Below are positions 17,379 through 26,381 of a DNA stretch of 64,000 nt, in pieces. Each line of letters opens with the position of its first letter. The first letter of the stretch is position 1. A program made the translations under genes and the position numbers. The DNA lies in the NCBI GenBank assembly GCA_001464425.1, contig LNEK01000037.1:62001-126000 (forward strand), given 5' to 3'. Under the pieces are notes generated by a model, which saw only the letters and a program-made list of their open reading frames with translations, was not told the DNA's origin and ran no database searches. Source of the DNA: Alphaproteobacteria bacterium Ga0077535. GTDB taxonomy: Bacteria; Pseudomonadota; Alphaproteobacteria; Caulobacterales; Aquidulcibacteraceae.

Positions 17379-18932
17379 ATGACGACTTCAAGCTCCGCCC
17401 GTCGCCGCATCGTCCTCGCCGAGGAACCGGCCTTCCAGCTTGGCCAAGTTGAGATTCGACCCAGCTCACGCGTAATGGTCGGGCCGCACGCACGCGAGAC
17501 GATTGAGCCGAGAGTGATGCAAGTACTGGTGGCGCTCGCACGCGCGAGCGGTGAAACAGTGAGCCGCGATGAACTGATCGACAGTTGTTGGGAGGGGCGC
17601 GCCGTCAGCGAAGACGCCATCCACCGCGTCATTTCTCAATTGCGCAAACTCGGCGGCGGCCCAGCGGGCGGGGCGTTCGAAATCGAAACCGTGACCAAGG
17701 TGGGCTATCGGCTCACGAGCCAAGCACAAAGCGAATTTGGCGAACGACCATCGTTGGCGATTATGCCGTTCACCAATCGCGCGGGCCTCCCTGAGATGGA
17801 GGCTTTGACCTACGGCATGGTCGAAGACATCGCCTCCGCGATTTCCCTGTGTTCTTTTGTGCGCGTACTGGCTTCCAGCACGACGCGCGCCTGGGCCGGG
17901 AAAACGCCGGATCTGCGTGTCTTAGGGCGTGAACTCGGCGCGCGTTACGTGCTCGAAGGCAACGTGCGCCGGATTGATCACATGTTGCGGGTCGCAGTGC
18001 AGCTCATCGAGGCTGAGACAGGCGCCATTTTGTGGGCCGGCCATGTCGAACGCCCGGATTCTGAACTCGCCGGCCTACAAGAGGACCTCGTCAAGGAGGT
18101 TGCCGCGCGCCTCGGCGTACAAGTGCATGAAATAGAGATGGCTCGCGCACTTAGAAAACCGAGCGATATAACCGCCTATGAGGCCCTGCAACGGGCGCTC
18201 GCCCTCTGGTACAATCTTACCCTTGCAACGCTTCCAGCCGTCGTGACCGAGGCCCGCCGTGCGGTGTCGATCGTCGCTGACTACGCCCCTGCCCACGGAC
18301 TCTTGGCGTACGCTCTGGCGCTCCAATTTCTTTGGACAGGCGCCACTGATGAAACGCTCAAGCACGACGCGATAAGTCACGCGCGCCGAGCTGTCGCCCT
18401 TGATCCTCATGATCCGACAGTTCTCGCATTCGCAGCGGGCGCACTAAATTGCCTCGATCTTCTTGATGAAGCCTTTCGCCACGCTCAGCGTGCCGTCGAA
18501 GTAAACCCCAACTTCCCGATTGGACAGCAGCAACTTGGCCTTGTCTGTCTGCGATTGGGCCACAATGATGAAGCTGTCGGCTGCTTCGATGTCGTAGAAG
18601 ACCTATCGCCCGGCCATTCCAGCCTGCACTTCACGTATCTGCGTCGTGCTCACGCGCACTTTCAGGCAGGGCGCATCGAGCAAGCGATGGCGGATATGGA
18701 AGGTGCGTTTCGCCTGAACTCCGGTTACGCCCCGACGCTCGTTCTGCGCGCCGCGCTCTGCACTCTATCAGGTCGAGACGCGGACGCCGCCGATTGCGTG
18801 CAACGGATCAGAGCTATGGAGCCCAACACGCCGGCGGACGCTCACGTGACGCGCGTAATGGCGTGGCTGCACCCGACACAATCTGCGGCGTTGGTCGAAG
18901 CCTTTCGCCAAAGCTACGAACTGCATAAATGA
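17379..18932 (+). CDS. winged-helix regulator with TolB-like and TPR domains (CadC-type)
   Basis: A 517-residue protein. Residues about 15-115 form an OmpR/CadC-type winged-helix DNA-binding domain (PRVMQVLVALARASGETVSR, then the recognition helix region AIHRVISQLRKLGG and the wing TVTKVGYRLT). A TolB-like domain follows (SLAIMPFTNRAGLPEMEALT), with ARYVLEGNVRRIDHMLRVAVQL. TPR-like repeats rich in ALDPHDP and LNSGYAPT make up the rest. No transmembrane helix separates the head from the sensor, so it is probably cytosolic. It resembles the cyclase protein upstream with the effector head exchanged. The target genes are unknown; both neighbours are secreted proteins. Confidence 0.82.
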   Translation: MTTSSSARRRIVLAEEPAFQLGQVEIRPSSRVMVGPHARETIEPRVMQVLVALARASGETVSRDELIDSCWEGRAVSEDAIHRVISQLRKLGGGPAGGAFEIETVTKVGYRLTSQAQSEFGERPSLAIMPFTNRAGLPEMEALTYGMVEDIASAISLCSFVRVLASSTTRAWAGKTPDLRVLGRELGARYVLEGNVRRIDHMLRVAVQLIEAETGAILWAGHVERPDSELAGLQEDLVKEVAARLGVQVHEIEMARALRKPSDITAYEALQRALALWYNLTLATLPAVVTEARRAVSIVADYAPAHGLLAYALALQFLWTGATDETLKHDAISHARRAVALDPHDPTVLAFAAGALNCLDLLDEAFRHAQRAVEVNPNFPIGQQQLGLVCLRLGHNDEAVGCFDVVEDLSPGHSSLHFTYLRRAHAHFQAGRIEQAMADMEGAFRLNSGYAPTLVLRAALCTLSGRDADAADCVQRIRAMEPNTPADAHVTRVMAWLHPTQSAALVEAFRQSYELHK

Positions 18933-18954
18933 TGACATCGAAACTGCGCGTAGC

Positions 18955-19950
18955 TCAAGTTGCGACCCGTGATGAATGAAGCGTGTTCTCTCGGCGCACT
19001 GTATCGCGGACTGTTGGGGTGACGCACACGACATCACCTGCGAAGGCCTCGCGCCACACGTAACCAGAGCGGCAAGTTGCTGGACCATAAGGTCCGCCAT
19101 TTGGCGAGACGTTTTCAGCAGCGCGCGCGTTCTCCTGCTCTGTCCGCGTCCGGGCCGAGGGCGCGACGCAGATGTAGTCAGTTGAAGAAGCCATGCGCCA
19201 AACAAATCCGGACCGGCATGAGGGCGCGCTCATCGATACCGGCGGCGCTCCAACCGCCTCGCCAAGCGACGGTGCGGTGTATGAGGGGCCGCTCTGGCTC
19301 GCCTCGACCGCAACGCTCGTTCCTACCGCTGGCGATGAGGAGCCGCTATTCCGGTAAGGATCAATCACTGCGCAAACGAGCCCGATGCTGTCGATGAAGT
19401 CGCTGGCGCTGCCGTGAATGCCGATGACGGCTTCCTCTGGCGCACAGCTTTCCTCCGGCATTCCCTCCCCGAACATCATGCCGAAAGACGGCTGGGTGTT
19501 GGGCGAGGGCGTCAACAATTCAATTCTGACGAGCGGCTCACTGGGGCGCGCCATGAACACGCAACTGAAATGGAGCTCATCAAGCAGGCGGTTTCGCGAT
19601 CTCAAATGGCTAGACCGCAGACTGCGCACGGCATGTCCCGAGGGGCAGTTTCGAATTTCCTCCCGCCCCCCGTGCGAGCGGCCCACGGACGCATCCAATC
19701 GGATCGAAGGGCCTGACCGGCCCGTGTTTGCATTGAAGCTCGCACAGTTGATCCACAGGCGATCGAAATACGCGCCGACGTAGGCGCTAAACCCAGAAAC
19801 GAACGACCCCGGCGGACATTCCAATCTGAAGGGCGCGCCGCCGGAGAGGTTCCCCCAAGCCCGAAGATCGCGCGCCTGGACTTCGCCAACTCCCCCTATC
19901 ATCACCATGCAAATAGCAAGCAAAGCGACACGTCTTTTCGATCCAGTCAT
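18955..19950 (-). CDS. secreted protein with C-terminal Cys/Trp repeat, unknown function
   Basis: A 331-residue exported protein. The ATG at 19950 has GGAG six bases upstream and starts a signal peptide ending near VQARD (residue 28). The N-terminal half contains paired cysteines in a jacalin/VMO-like pattern (RLECPPGSFVSGFSAYVGAY ... LWINCASF). A Ser/Pro-rich linker leads to two copies of a CRSGxVWRxA-x4-D-x-CV-x-P motif separated by about 50 residues. This motif occurs in secreted proteins of diverse bacteria; no activity is known. It is convergent with the winged-helix regulator. Confidence 0.7.
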   Translation of the reverse strand: MTGSKRRVALLAICMVMIGGVGEVQARDLRAWGNLSGGAPFRLECPPGSFVSGFSAYVGAYFDRLWINCASFNANTGRSGPSIRLDASVGRSHGGREEIRNCPSGHAVRSLRSSHLRSRNRLLDELHFSCVFMARPSEPLVRIELLTPSPNTQPSFGMMFGEGMPEESCAPEEAVIGIHGSASDFIDSIGLVCAVIDPYRNSGSSSPAVGTSVAVEASQSGPSYTAPSLGEAVGAPPVSMSAPSCRSGFVWRMASSTDYICVAPSARTRTEQENARAAENVSPNGGPYGPATCRSGYVWREAFAGDVVCVTPTVRDTVRRENTLHSSRVAT

Positions 19951-20106
19951 CGCCAACTCCAGTATCCTAGGCGTTCATGCGATCCCTGAACGGCCGATAG
20001 GAACTGGCTGAGGCTGATGATTCTCCGATGATCCGCCGATGACCAAGGACGCTGAGCTGGTCATCTGGTCAGTTTAGCCTGAAGCCGCTTGGCAATGTGG
20101 CGGCAT

Positions 20107-20796
20107 CTAATCGCCGATTGAAAACGTAAGCGGCGCCAGTCCATCGACGCCGCAGGCGATCACATCGCCCGTCGCAATTGCACTGACGCCTTCCGGCGAT
20201 CCGGTGAAAATCAGATCGCCCGCTTTCAGCTCCCACCAGCGCGAGAGCGTTGCGATGATTTCCGGCACGGACCAGATCATGCCGCCCGTATTCGACTCCT
20301 GCCGCGTCTCGCCATTCACTGTGAGCCAGATTCGCGCGTTCAAAACGTCGCCAGCCTCAGCCGCCGGCGTCAGCGCGCTGATCGGCGCGGAATGATCGAA
20401 GCCTTTTGCAATATCCCACGGCGTGCCGGCCTTCTTCGCCTCCGCTTGCCGGTCGCGCCGCGTGAGATCAACGCCAACGCCGTAACCCCACACGTGCGCG
20501 AGCGCCGCACCCGCATCGATGTTCGCGCCGCCTCGGCCAATCGCGATCACCAGTTCGACTTCATGATGGAAGTTCGCAGTATTCGACGGATAAGGGATCA
20601 CCGCGCCGCTCTCGACCACGGCGTCGGCCGGTTTGGAAAAGAAAATCGGCGGCTCGCTCTTGGGGTCATTCCCCATTTCGCGGACATGGTCGGCGTAATT
20701 TCGCCCGACACAGAAGATGCGTCGCACCGGAAATTTCGCGGCGCTGTTGACGATGGAGACGGCAGGCTGAGGCGCCGGATCGAAGATAAAACTCAT
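20107..20796 (-). CDS. fumarylacetoacetate hydrolase (FAH) family protein
   Basis: A 229-residue protein starting at the ATG at 20796 (MSFIFDPAP); the longer upstream reading is Ala/Arg-rich shadow. The FAH fold is indicated by CVGRNYADHVREMG, FFSKPADAVV and the metal-ligand region HHEVELVIAIGRGG (Glu ligands), then YGVGVDLTRRDRQ, SGPA-like FDHSAP and LIFTGSPEGVSAI near the end. Such small FAH proteins act as fumarylpyruvate or acylpyruvate hydrolases or oxaloacetate decarboxylases on 2,4-dioxo acids; the exact substrate cannot be read here. It is divergent from the DUF2339 gene. Confidence 0.88.
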   Translation of the reverse strand: MSFIFDPAPQPAVSIVNSAAKFPVRRIFCVGRNYADHVREMGNDPKSEPPIFFSKPADAVVESGAVIPYPSNTANFHHEVELVIAIGRGGANIDAGAALAHVWGYGVGVDLTRRDRQAEAKKAGTPWDIAKGFDHSAPISALTPAAEAGDVLNARIWLTVNGETRQESNTGGMIWSVPEIIATLSRWWELKAGDLIFTGSPEGVSAIATGDVIACGVDGLAPLTFSIGD

Positions 20797-20942
20797 GGCC
20801 GCTTTGAGCATGCTCGCGCGGCGGGCGCAAACTCTCTTCGGTGGCGAAATCGCCGCCGCTTCAATGGCGCAAGCCCTTGCCTTGCGCGCTTCGGCGCCGG
20901 AGCTTGCGCCGTTAAAACCGCGCGTTGAGGGGCGGCGCACGC

Positions 20943-23900
20943 ATGGAATGGTTGGCCATCATTGGCCTCGCCGCCTTCGCTTGGTGGCAGCAACAGCGGA
21001 TCGGTGCGCTGACGCACAAGCTCATGGAGCTTGAGTCGCGCCTGATGCTGCAAGAACGCGCGCCGATGGAAGTCGGCCCGGCGCCGGCTGCGCCGCCGCG
21101 CCCAGCGGAAGAGCTCGAGCCGCTGCTGCTCGACACCCCGCTCCCGCCGGACGAGCTGGTGCTGGATACGCCCCTCCCCGTCGCCTCCAACGACGATGAA
21201 CCGCTCATCCTCGATACGCCCGCCCCGCCGCTCGAAGAGCCGGTGCGCATGCCGCCCGCTGCCGCCACCCCGCCCCCGCGCATCGCCAAACCGCGCGACC
21301 GCAAACTCGAAACCTGGCTCGCCCAAAATGGCTTCGCCTGGCTCGGCGGCGCGCTGGTCGCCATCGGCGGCATACTCATGGTCTCGTTCGCGAGCCAGCA
21401 GCCTTGGTTCACGCCGCAAGTGCAACTTGTCTGCGCACTCGCGCTGGGCCTTGCGCTCATTGGCGGCAGCGAATGGGCGCGCCGCCGCAATGTAGCGCAG
21501 CCGCCAGGAAATCCGCTTGTGGCCGCCATGCTCGCAAGCGCCGGCGTCGTCACGCTTTACGCCATCGCTTGGGCCGCACACGGCCTCTACGGCCTTGTCG
21601 ATTACGCCGTCGCCGCTTTGATGCTGACATTGTGCGCCGCGATCCTGGCGGGCTTGTCGCTGTTGCATGGCCAAGCGCTTGGCGTGCTCGCAATCGCGCT
21701 GGCGCTGCTGGCGCCGCAGATCACCGGCACCGATCTTTGGCCACGGCTGCCGCTGACGTTCTACCTTGTCGGTGTTGGCGGCGCGGGCTTTGCGCTTGCG
21801 GCATGGCGGCGTTGGCCATGGGTGGCGATCGCAGCGATGGTCGGCCTCTATTTCTGGTTCTCGATCGCGCTCGCCGCCGAAGAGATCCGCCGCGCACTCG
21901 CACTGGCAAGCTTCACCGCAATGGGCGGCGTCGCGCTCGCGTTTCGTAAGCCACTTGCCAACGAAGCCGCCTCGCGCCTCACCTGGACGCAGACGCACGC
22001 GCATCTGCCCGCCGCCGTCATCTGCATCAGTAGCGTGCTGCTGATCTGGACGTGGATCGCGATCGCCACACTGCCATCTGGCGTCATCGGCGGCCCCGCC
22101 TGGGTCGCAACCATGTTCGTCGCTCTCGCCGCCGCCGCTGTTCGTGCGCGCGTTGCGGCGCCGGTGACGCTGCTGATCGCCATCGCCTCGCTGGTGCTCG
22201 GGTTTGCGTCTTATCTTCAGATTCGTTTTGCGCTGCCGCCGCTTGGGCCGGATTTTTACCCGTTCACGCTATTCTCCTCAGCCGTCATCGTTGCAGCCGC
22301 GCTCGGCGCCCGTCCGCATCGCAACAGCCGCGCCTTGATCGCAGCATCCGGTGCGATCGGCGCTGCGGTTCTGACGGCGCTCGCGGCCTTCTCGCGCGAG
22401 AACTGGCACGGCAACACCGCCTGGACGCCACTCTTTCTTGGCGCAGCGCTTCTGTTCGTCGCCGCCTGGCTCACTGCGGACGAAGTGCAGGACTCGCGCA
22501 AAGATCGCGCGACAAGCTTTTGGGTCGGCGGCGGTGCAGCGCTTCTGCTGCTCGCGATCGAGTCTGCATTCCCGGCCTCAGTGCGCACAGCTGCGCATGC
22601 CGGCGCTGCGGCATTGTTCGCTTTTGGCTTCGGCCTGCGTGGTTGGACGATGCTGCGCTACACAACACTGGTCGCCGGCGCACTCGCGATCGGGCATGCG
22701 CTCTCGCCGAGCCTAATCAGCTCTACGCTTTCCGGGCAAATCCCCTTGAGCGGCGCGTTGATTACACTTGCGGTCGCTGCGGTGCTGCTGTTCATCGCCA
22801 GCGCCTTCGTAGGCCGCGCCGAGCCGCGATCGATTGCAGCTGAATCGCTCAATGCCAGCGCAGTTTTCGTAATCCTGATCGCCATCTTCCTGGCGTTGCG
22901 CGCGTTCACCGCTGGGCCGGATCGCGATGGTATCGACAGCTTCACTGAAGTCAGCTTGCGCGTGATCGCGCTGATCGCCGCCGGCCATATCCTGATGACG
23001 CGCCCTGGCGTTGAGACCGGCTTTATCGGCCGCTGGCGACATCACGTACTCATTGGCGCGGGTTTGCTCTACACGTTCGCGGCGCCGGCCCTCTCCGTGA
23101 ACCCGTGGTGGGGCGCGACGCCGGCGACCGTGTTTGGTCCGCACATCATCAACACGCTGCTGCTCGCTTTCGCCGCACCAGCGGCGCTCGCATTGTTCGC
23201 AGCGCGACGCGTTTATGAGCACCAACGCTTGGCAGGCCGGATCTACGCGACGGCAGGCGGAATACTGCTGCTTATCTGGACGCTGCTTGAGACACGCCGG
23301 CTCTTCCACGGCGGCGCCATGGCGCGCGCCGATGTCGGACTGTTCGAAGGCGCCTGCTACGCCCTCATCCTGCTGCTCACAGCGCTCGCCGTTACGATGT
23401 TCGCACGCATGCGAGAAGCGCGAAGCCCCGAGCGCCCGTTCACGCAAGACGCGCTCACGGCCTCACGGGCAACAGCGTGGTTCGGCATCGCAAGTGCGGC
23501 GCTGATTCTGCTTGCGCTTCGCCATCCTTGGTGGGGCGCACAGGATTCAGATACGACCAACGCGCTCTCAACATTGCTCGCAGTGCTAGCGCACGGCGTA
23601 GCCATCGTCGTGGCGCTCTTTCTCGGCCGCGCCCTTTCGCGCAGCAAGGAGGTCGAGCCCACGCGCTTCGCCGCCGCGGCGGCGGCGAGCATCTTCGCAT
23701 GGAGCTTTGGGCACCTCGCTATCCGCTGGTTCTATCATCGCGGCCTGATGGACAATGGCGAGCCGCTCGCGCAACTCGAAGGCTTGGCGCATGCAATCTG
23801 GCCGCTGGCGTTCGTGCTGGCCGCAAGTGCTGTCTCAGCGCGCGCACCCGGCCGCGATACGGTGCGGGCTTATCTCTATGATCTGCAGGCGCTGTGGGCG

Positions 23901-24530
23901 TCAGCCATCTGGCCGGCGCTGGTGTTCTCCGCGCTTGGACTCTGGCTGTTGTTCAATCCGTGGTGGGGCGTGCTACCCGCTACACTCACAACGCCGCTGA
24001 GCGCCCTATACGCGCTTGCCGCACTCCTGCTTGCAGCTTGGATGAGCACACGCGCGACCAATGTCCCGCACGCGCGCTGGCCGGACTGGCTGACGCGTGC
24101 ATCGACGATCGCTGTCGTGGGCCATCTCTTTGTCACCGCGACCTTGATCGTGCGCTGGCTCTATCACCGCGAAGCGATGTTCAGCGGCGCAGCGCAAGGC
24201 GCTGAGATGTGGATCTATTCAGCCGTCTGGGCGCTCTTTGGAGCAGCAGTGTTCTGGCTCGGCATGCGGCGCAACGATCCGCTGCTGCGCTGGATCGGAC
24301 TTGGACTTCTGCTGCTAACGACGCTGAAAGTGTTCCTGGTCGATATGGCGCGGCTTGGCGGCGTGACACGGGTTGCGTCGTTCGTGGGCCTAGGCCTCGT
24401 CCTGCTCGCGATTGCTTGGGCCGCGCGCCGTTTCGCTGCAGCGCCGCCGCCTGCGCCCACCGATCTTCTCCAGATCAAGCCAAGCGCGCGGCGTGAAAGG
24501 CGACATGGTCGGCGACAAAGGTCGTCATGA
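20943..24530 (+). CDS. giant DUF2339 multi-spanning membrane protein
   Basis: A 1195-residue protein. An N-terminal helix (EWLAIIGLAAFAWW) is followed by a Gln/Glu/Pro-rich cytosolic linker (to about residue 115), then about 30 hydrophobic segments, typical of DUF2339. The ATG at 20943 is chosen over a start six codons upstream because GAGGGG lies at normal distance. The last 480 residues contain three tandem units of about 142 residues, each beginning xPWWG (positions 720, 861, 1005) and ending with a YHR/FHG motif. Function unknown; the family is thought to be an envelope protein. The 3' end overlaps fghA by 56 bases in opposite orientation. Confidence 0.85.
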   Translation: MEWLAIIGLAAFAWWQQQRIGALTHKLMELESRLMLQERAPMEVGPAPAAPPRPAEELEPLLLDTPLPPDELVLDTPLPVASNDDEPLILDTPAPPLEEPVRMPPAAATPPPRIAKPRDRKLETWLAQNGFAWLGGALVAIGGILMVSFASQQPWFTPQVQLVCALALGLALIGGSEWARRRNVAQPPGNPLVAAMLASAGVVTLYAIAWAAHGLYGLVDYAVAALMLTLCAAILAGLSLLHGQALGVLAIALALLAPQITGTDLWPRLPLTFYLVGVGGAGFALAAWRRWPWVAIAAMVGLYFWFSIALAAEEIRRALALASFTAMGGVALAFRKPLANEAASRLTWTQTHAHLPAAVICISSVLLIWTWIAIATLPSGVIGGPAWVATMFVALAAAAVRARVAAPVTLLIAIASLVLGFASYLQIRFALPPLGPDFYPFTLFSSAVIVAAALGARPHRNSRALIAASGAIGAAVLTALAAFSRENWHGNTAWTPLFLGAALLFVAAWLTADEVQDSRKDRATSFWVGGGAALLLLAIESAFPASVRTAAHAGAAALFAFGFGLRGWTMLRYTTLVAGALAIGHALSPSLISSTLSGQIPLSGALITLAVAAVLLFIASAFVGRAEPRSIAAESLNASAVFVILIAIFLALRAFTAGPDRDGIDSFTEVSLRVIALIAAGHILMTRPGVETGFIGRWRHHVLIGAGLLYTFAAPALSVNPWWGATPATVFGPHIINTLLLAFAAPAALALFAARRVYEHQRLAGRIYATAGGILLLIWTLLETRRLFHGGAMARADVGLFEGACYALILLLTALAVTMFARMREARSPERPFTQDALTASRATAWFGIASAALILLALRHPWWGAQDSDTTNALSTLLAVLAHGVAIVVALFLGRALSRSKEVEPTRFAAAAAASIFAWSFGHLAIRWFYHRGLMDNGEPLAQLEGLAHAIWPLAFVLAASAVSARAPGRDTVRAYLYDLQALWASAIWPALVFSALGLWLLFNPWWGVLPATLTTPLSALYALAALLLAAWMSTRATNVPHARWPDWLTRASTIAVVGHLFVTATLIVRWLYHREAMFSGAAQGAEMWIYSAVWALFGAAVFWLGMRRNDPLLRWIGLGLLLLTTLKVFLVDMARLGGVTRVASFVGLGLVLLAIAWAARRFAAAPPPAPTDLLQIKPSARRERRHGRRQRSS

Positions 24531-25302
24531 AGAAGTACGAGTGATCGTAGCCTTCATGCCGGCGCAGCGTGAGCTTTTGCCCCGCCTTTGCCGCCGCTGC
24601 TTCGAGCAATTCCGGCTTCAACTGGTTCTCTAGAAACTGATCGCCGAGACCTTGATCGACCAGAATATCATCGAACGGCGCGGCTTGCCCGGCCTCGATC
24701 AACAACGCGGCGTCATGCGCTTTCCAAGCGTCGCGCTTGGCGCCGAGATAAGCGCTGAACGCCTTCTCACCCCACGCACATTGCGTCGGTGATGAGATCG
24801 GCGCGAAGGCCGATACACTTTTGAACAGAGAAGGATGCTTCATCGCCAATGTCAGCGCGCCATGGCCGCCCATCGAATGACCAAAGACAGAGCGCTTCGG
24901 CGCCAGCGGAAAGCCCTCTTCAACCGCGGCGATCAGATCACGGGTGACGTAGCTCTCCATCTTAAAGTGCGGCGTCCACGGCGCCTCTGTCGCATCGATA
25001 TAGAAGCCCGCGCCCTGGCCCAGATCGTATGCCGGATCATCGGCGACACCGTCACCGCGCGGCGAAGTATCCGGCGCAACGATGGCCACGCGATGCGCCG
25101 CTGCCGCGCCATACGCGCCAGCTTTCGTCGTGAAATTATCCTCCGTGCACGTGAGACCCGAAAGCCAGATCAGATACGGAAACGGCCCAGCGCCCGGCGG
25201 CGTAAACACAGAAAAGCGCATCGTCCCGCCGGTCGATGCGCTTTCGTGTTGCACATAGGAAAGCGTGCCGCCGTGCACGCGATGTTGCGCTCTGATGTCC
25301 AT
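24475..25302 (-). CDS. fghA: S-formylglutathione hydrolase
   Basis: A 275-residue serine esterase that splits S-formylglutathione into formate and glutathione, the last step of glutathione-dependent formaldehyde oxidation. It shows the nucleophile elbow GHSMGGHG, the early GLTCTEDNF motif, and the His in the GYDHSYFFM C-terminal motif, all diagnostic of FGH. The ATG at 25302 is preferred over an in-frame GTG two codons upstream. It lies 39 bases after a small secreted-protein gene, in the same orientation as gfa and adhC. Its 3' end overlaps the convergent DUF2339 gene. Confidence 0.93.
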   Translation of the reverse strand: MDIRAQHRVHGGTLSYVQHESASTGGTMRFSVFTPPGAGPFPYLIWLSGLTCTEDNFTTKAGAYGAAAAHRVAIVAPDTSPRGDGVADDPAYDLGQGAGFYIDATEAPWTPHFKMESYVTRDLIAAVEEGFPLAPKRSVFGHSMGGHGALTLAMKHPSLFKSVSAFAPISSPTQCAWGEKAFSAYLGAKRDAWKAHDAALLIEAGQAAPFDDILVDQGLGDQFLENQLKPELLEAAAAKAGQKLTLRRHEGYDHSYFFMTTFVADHVAFHAARLA

Positions 25303-25341
25303 GCGCACTCACCTAGTGCGCTGCTGCACCGATGTGAAGGC

Positions 25342-25818
25342 TTAGCGCGTGACCGGGCGGCTCGCGATGTCATTGTGTGCGGCGTCGATTGCGAGAGCGA
25401 GCGCGGCCGCTTCACCCGCGGTCGGCGAACCTGTCACAAAGCGCAGACGCAGCTGGCCGTTACTCATTTCCAACGTCGCCAGGCGTGTCGCATCGCGGAT
25501 GAAGAACGGAACGGCGAGATCAGTCAGCACACGGTGATCGTTCACGCCAAGATAGATGTGCGAGCGAACGCACAAGATGCCATCGACATCGCCCTCCGGC
25601 CGCGTCATCGGCGGGCGCGCCCACAAAATTGTGTAGCCGACGATCGGCGTGAAGCTCGAGCTTTCGGCGCCGGTCGAGAGAATGCCGCAGGTTTCGGGCG
25701 GGCGCGGCTCGGCCGGCGCTTGCGCGGTTGTGGTGGCGGGCGGCGTGGTCTGATCCTGCGCGAGCGCCGGGGCTGCCAGGCACGCTAAAGCGCCCGCGAT
25801 CAAAAGCTTACGGATCAT
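25342..25818 (-). CDS. secreted hypothetical protein in the formaldehyde operon
   Basis: A 158-residue protein with a clear signal peptide (MIRKLLIAGALACLAAPALAQ; cleavage about residue 21), a short Thr/Pro/Ala-rich linker and a globular part with two cysteines (ETCGILSTG, GILCVRSHIYLG). I recognise no family. The ATG at 25818 is the one that gives a signal peptide; the upstream in-frame extension does not. Its position between gfa and fghA suggests only co-transcription; a part in formaldehyde metabolism is not supported by the sequence. Confidence 0.65.
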   Translation of the reverse strand: MIRKLLIAGALACLAAPALAQDQTTPPATTTAQAPAEPRPPETCGILSTGAESSSFTPIVGYTILWARPPMTRPEGDVDGILCVRSHIYLGVNDHRVLTDLAVPFFIRDATRLATLEMSNGQLRLRFVTGSPTAGEAAALALAIDAAHNDIASRPVTR

Positions 25819-25913
25819 CAAATCACCACCCAAAGCGCGGGCCCCGCGCCGCAAATGTCCCTCGGCCAAGCTCTATACCGGCCCCGCCGCTCCAGCAACG
25901 GCGGAGGGCAGGC

Positions 25914-26381
25914 TCAAGCCGGCCGCGCGCCCTCTTTGGCGAATTCCGCCATCAGCGCCGGGTATTGAGACGGGTCGGGGAAGCGTTCAAAGCTGTGCTT
26001 GGCGCCGGTTTGAACGCCCGGCAGCTTTTCCGACACATAGGACTCGATCAACGGGATGAACCAGCTTGCGTCGTCCAGCATGGTCGGCCGGAAGTTGATG
26101 AACTGGCCGCCGGCGATGCCGGACGTGTAGAGCCAATTCTTACAGTGCGCGCAGAAGTGATGGACGCTTTCATCGCGATGCAAGCCGCCGATCTCGGTTG
26201 CGCCCTCCACTTCGAAGCCCGCAGCGGAGATCATCAACGACAGCGAATACGCGCCGCTGGTGAGCTTCTGGCACCCGGTGCAATGGCACGCCATCGAGAT
26301 GATTGGCACAACGGTGATGCGCATCTTCACGCGACCGCACATGCAGGCGGCAGATAATGGGAGCTTCCAATCGCCCATCAA
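25914..26381 (-). CDS. GFA family protein (glutathione-dependent formaldehyde-activating enzyme-like)
   Basis: A 155-residue zinc protein of the GFA/CENP-V fold. The zinc-binding cysteines are in CMCGRV, CHCTGCQ and CAHCKNW, the standard spacing. The family founder was proposed to speed the joining of formaldehyde to glutathione, though many homologues have other or unknown roles. The ATG overlaps the adhC stop by four bases, so it is translated with the glutathione-dependent dehydrogenase, which supports a formaldehyde role here. Confidence 0.88.
   Translation of the reverse strand: MMGDWKLPLSAACMCGRVKMRITVVPIISMACHCTGCQKLTSGAYSLSLMISAAGFEVEGATEIGGLHRDESVHHFCAHCKNWLYTSGIAGGQFINFRPTMLDDASWFIPLIESYVSEKLPGVQTGAKHSFERFPDPSQYPALMAEFAKEGARPA

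Noticed and set aside
20793-22004. Long minus-strand frame opposite DUF2339
   Set aside because: Arg/Gln/Ala-rich shadow with no domain; the plus-strand membrane protein explains the stretch.
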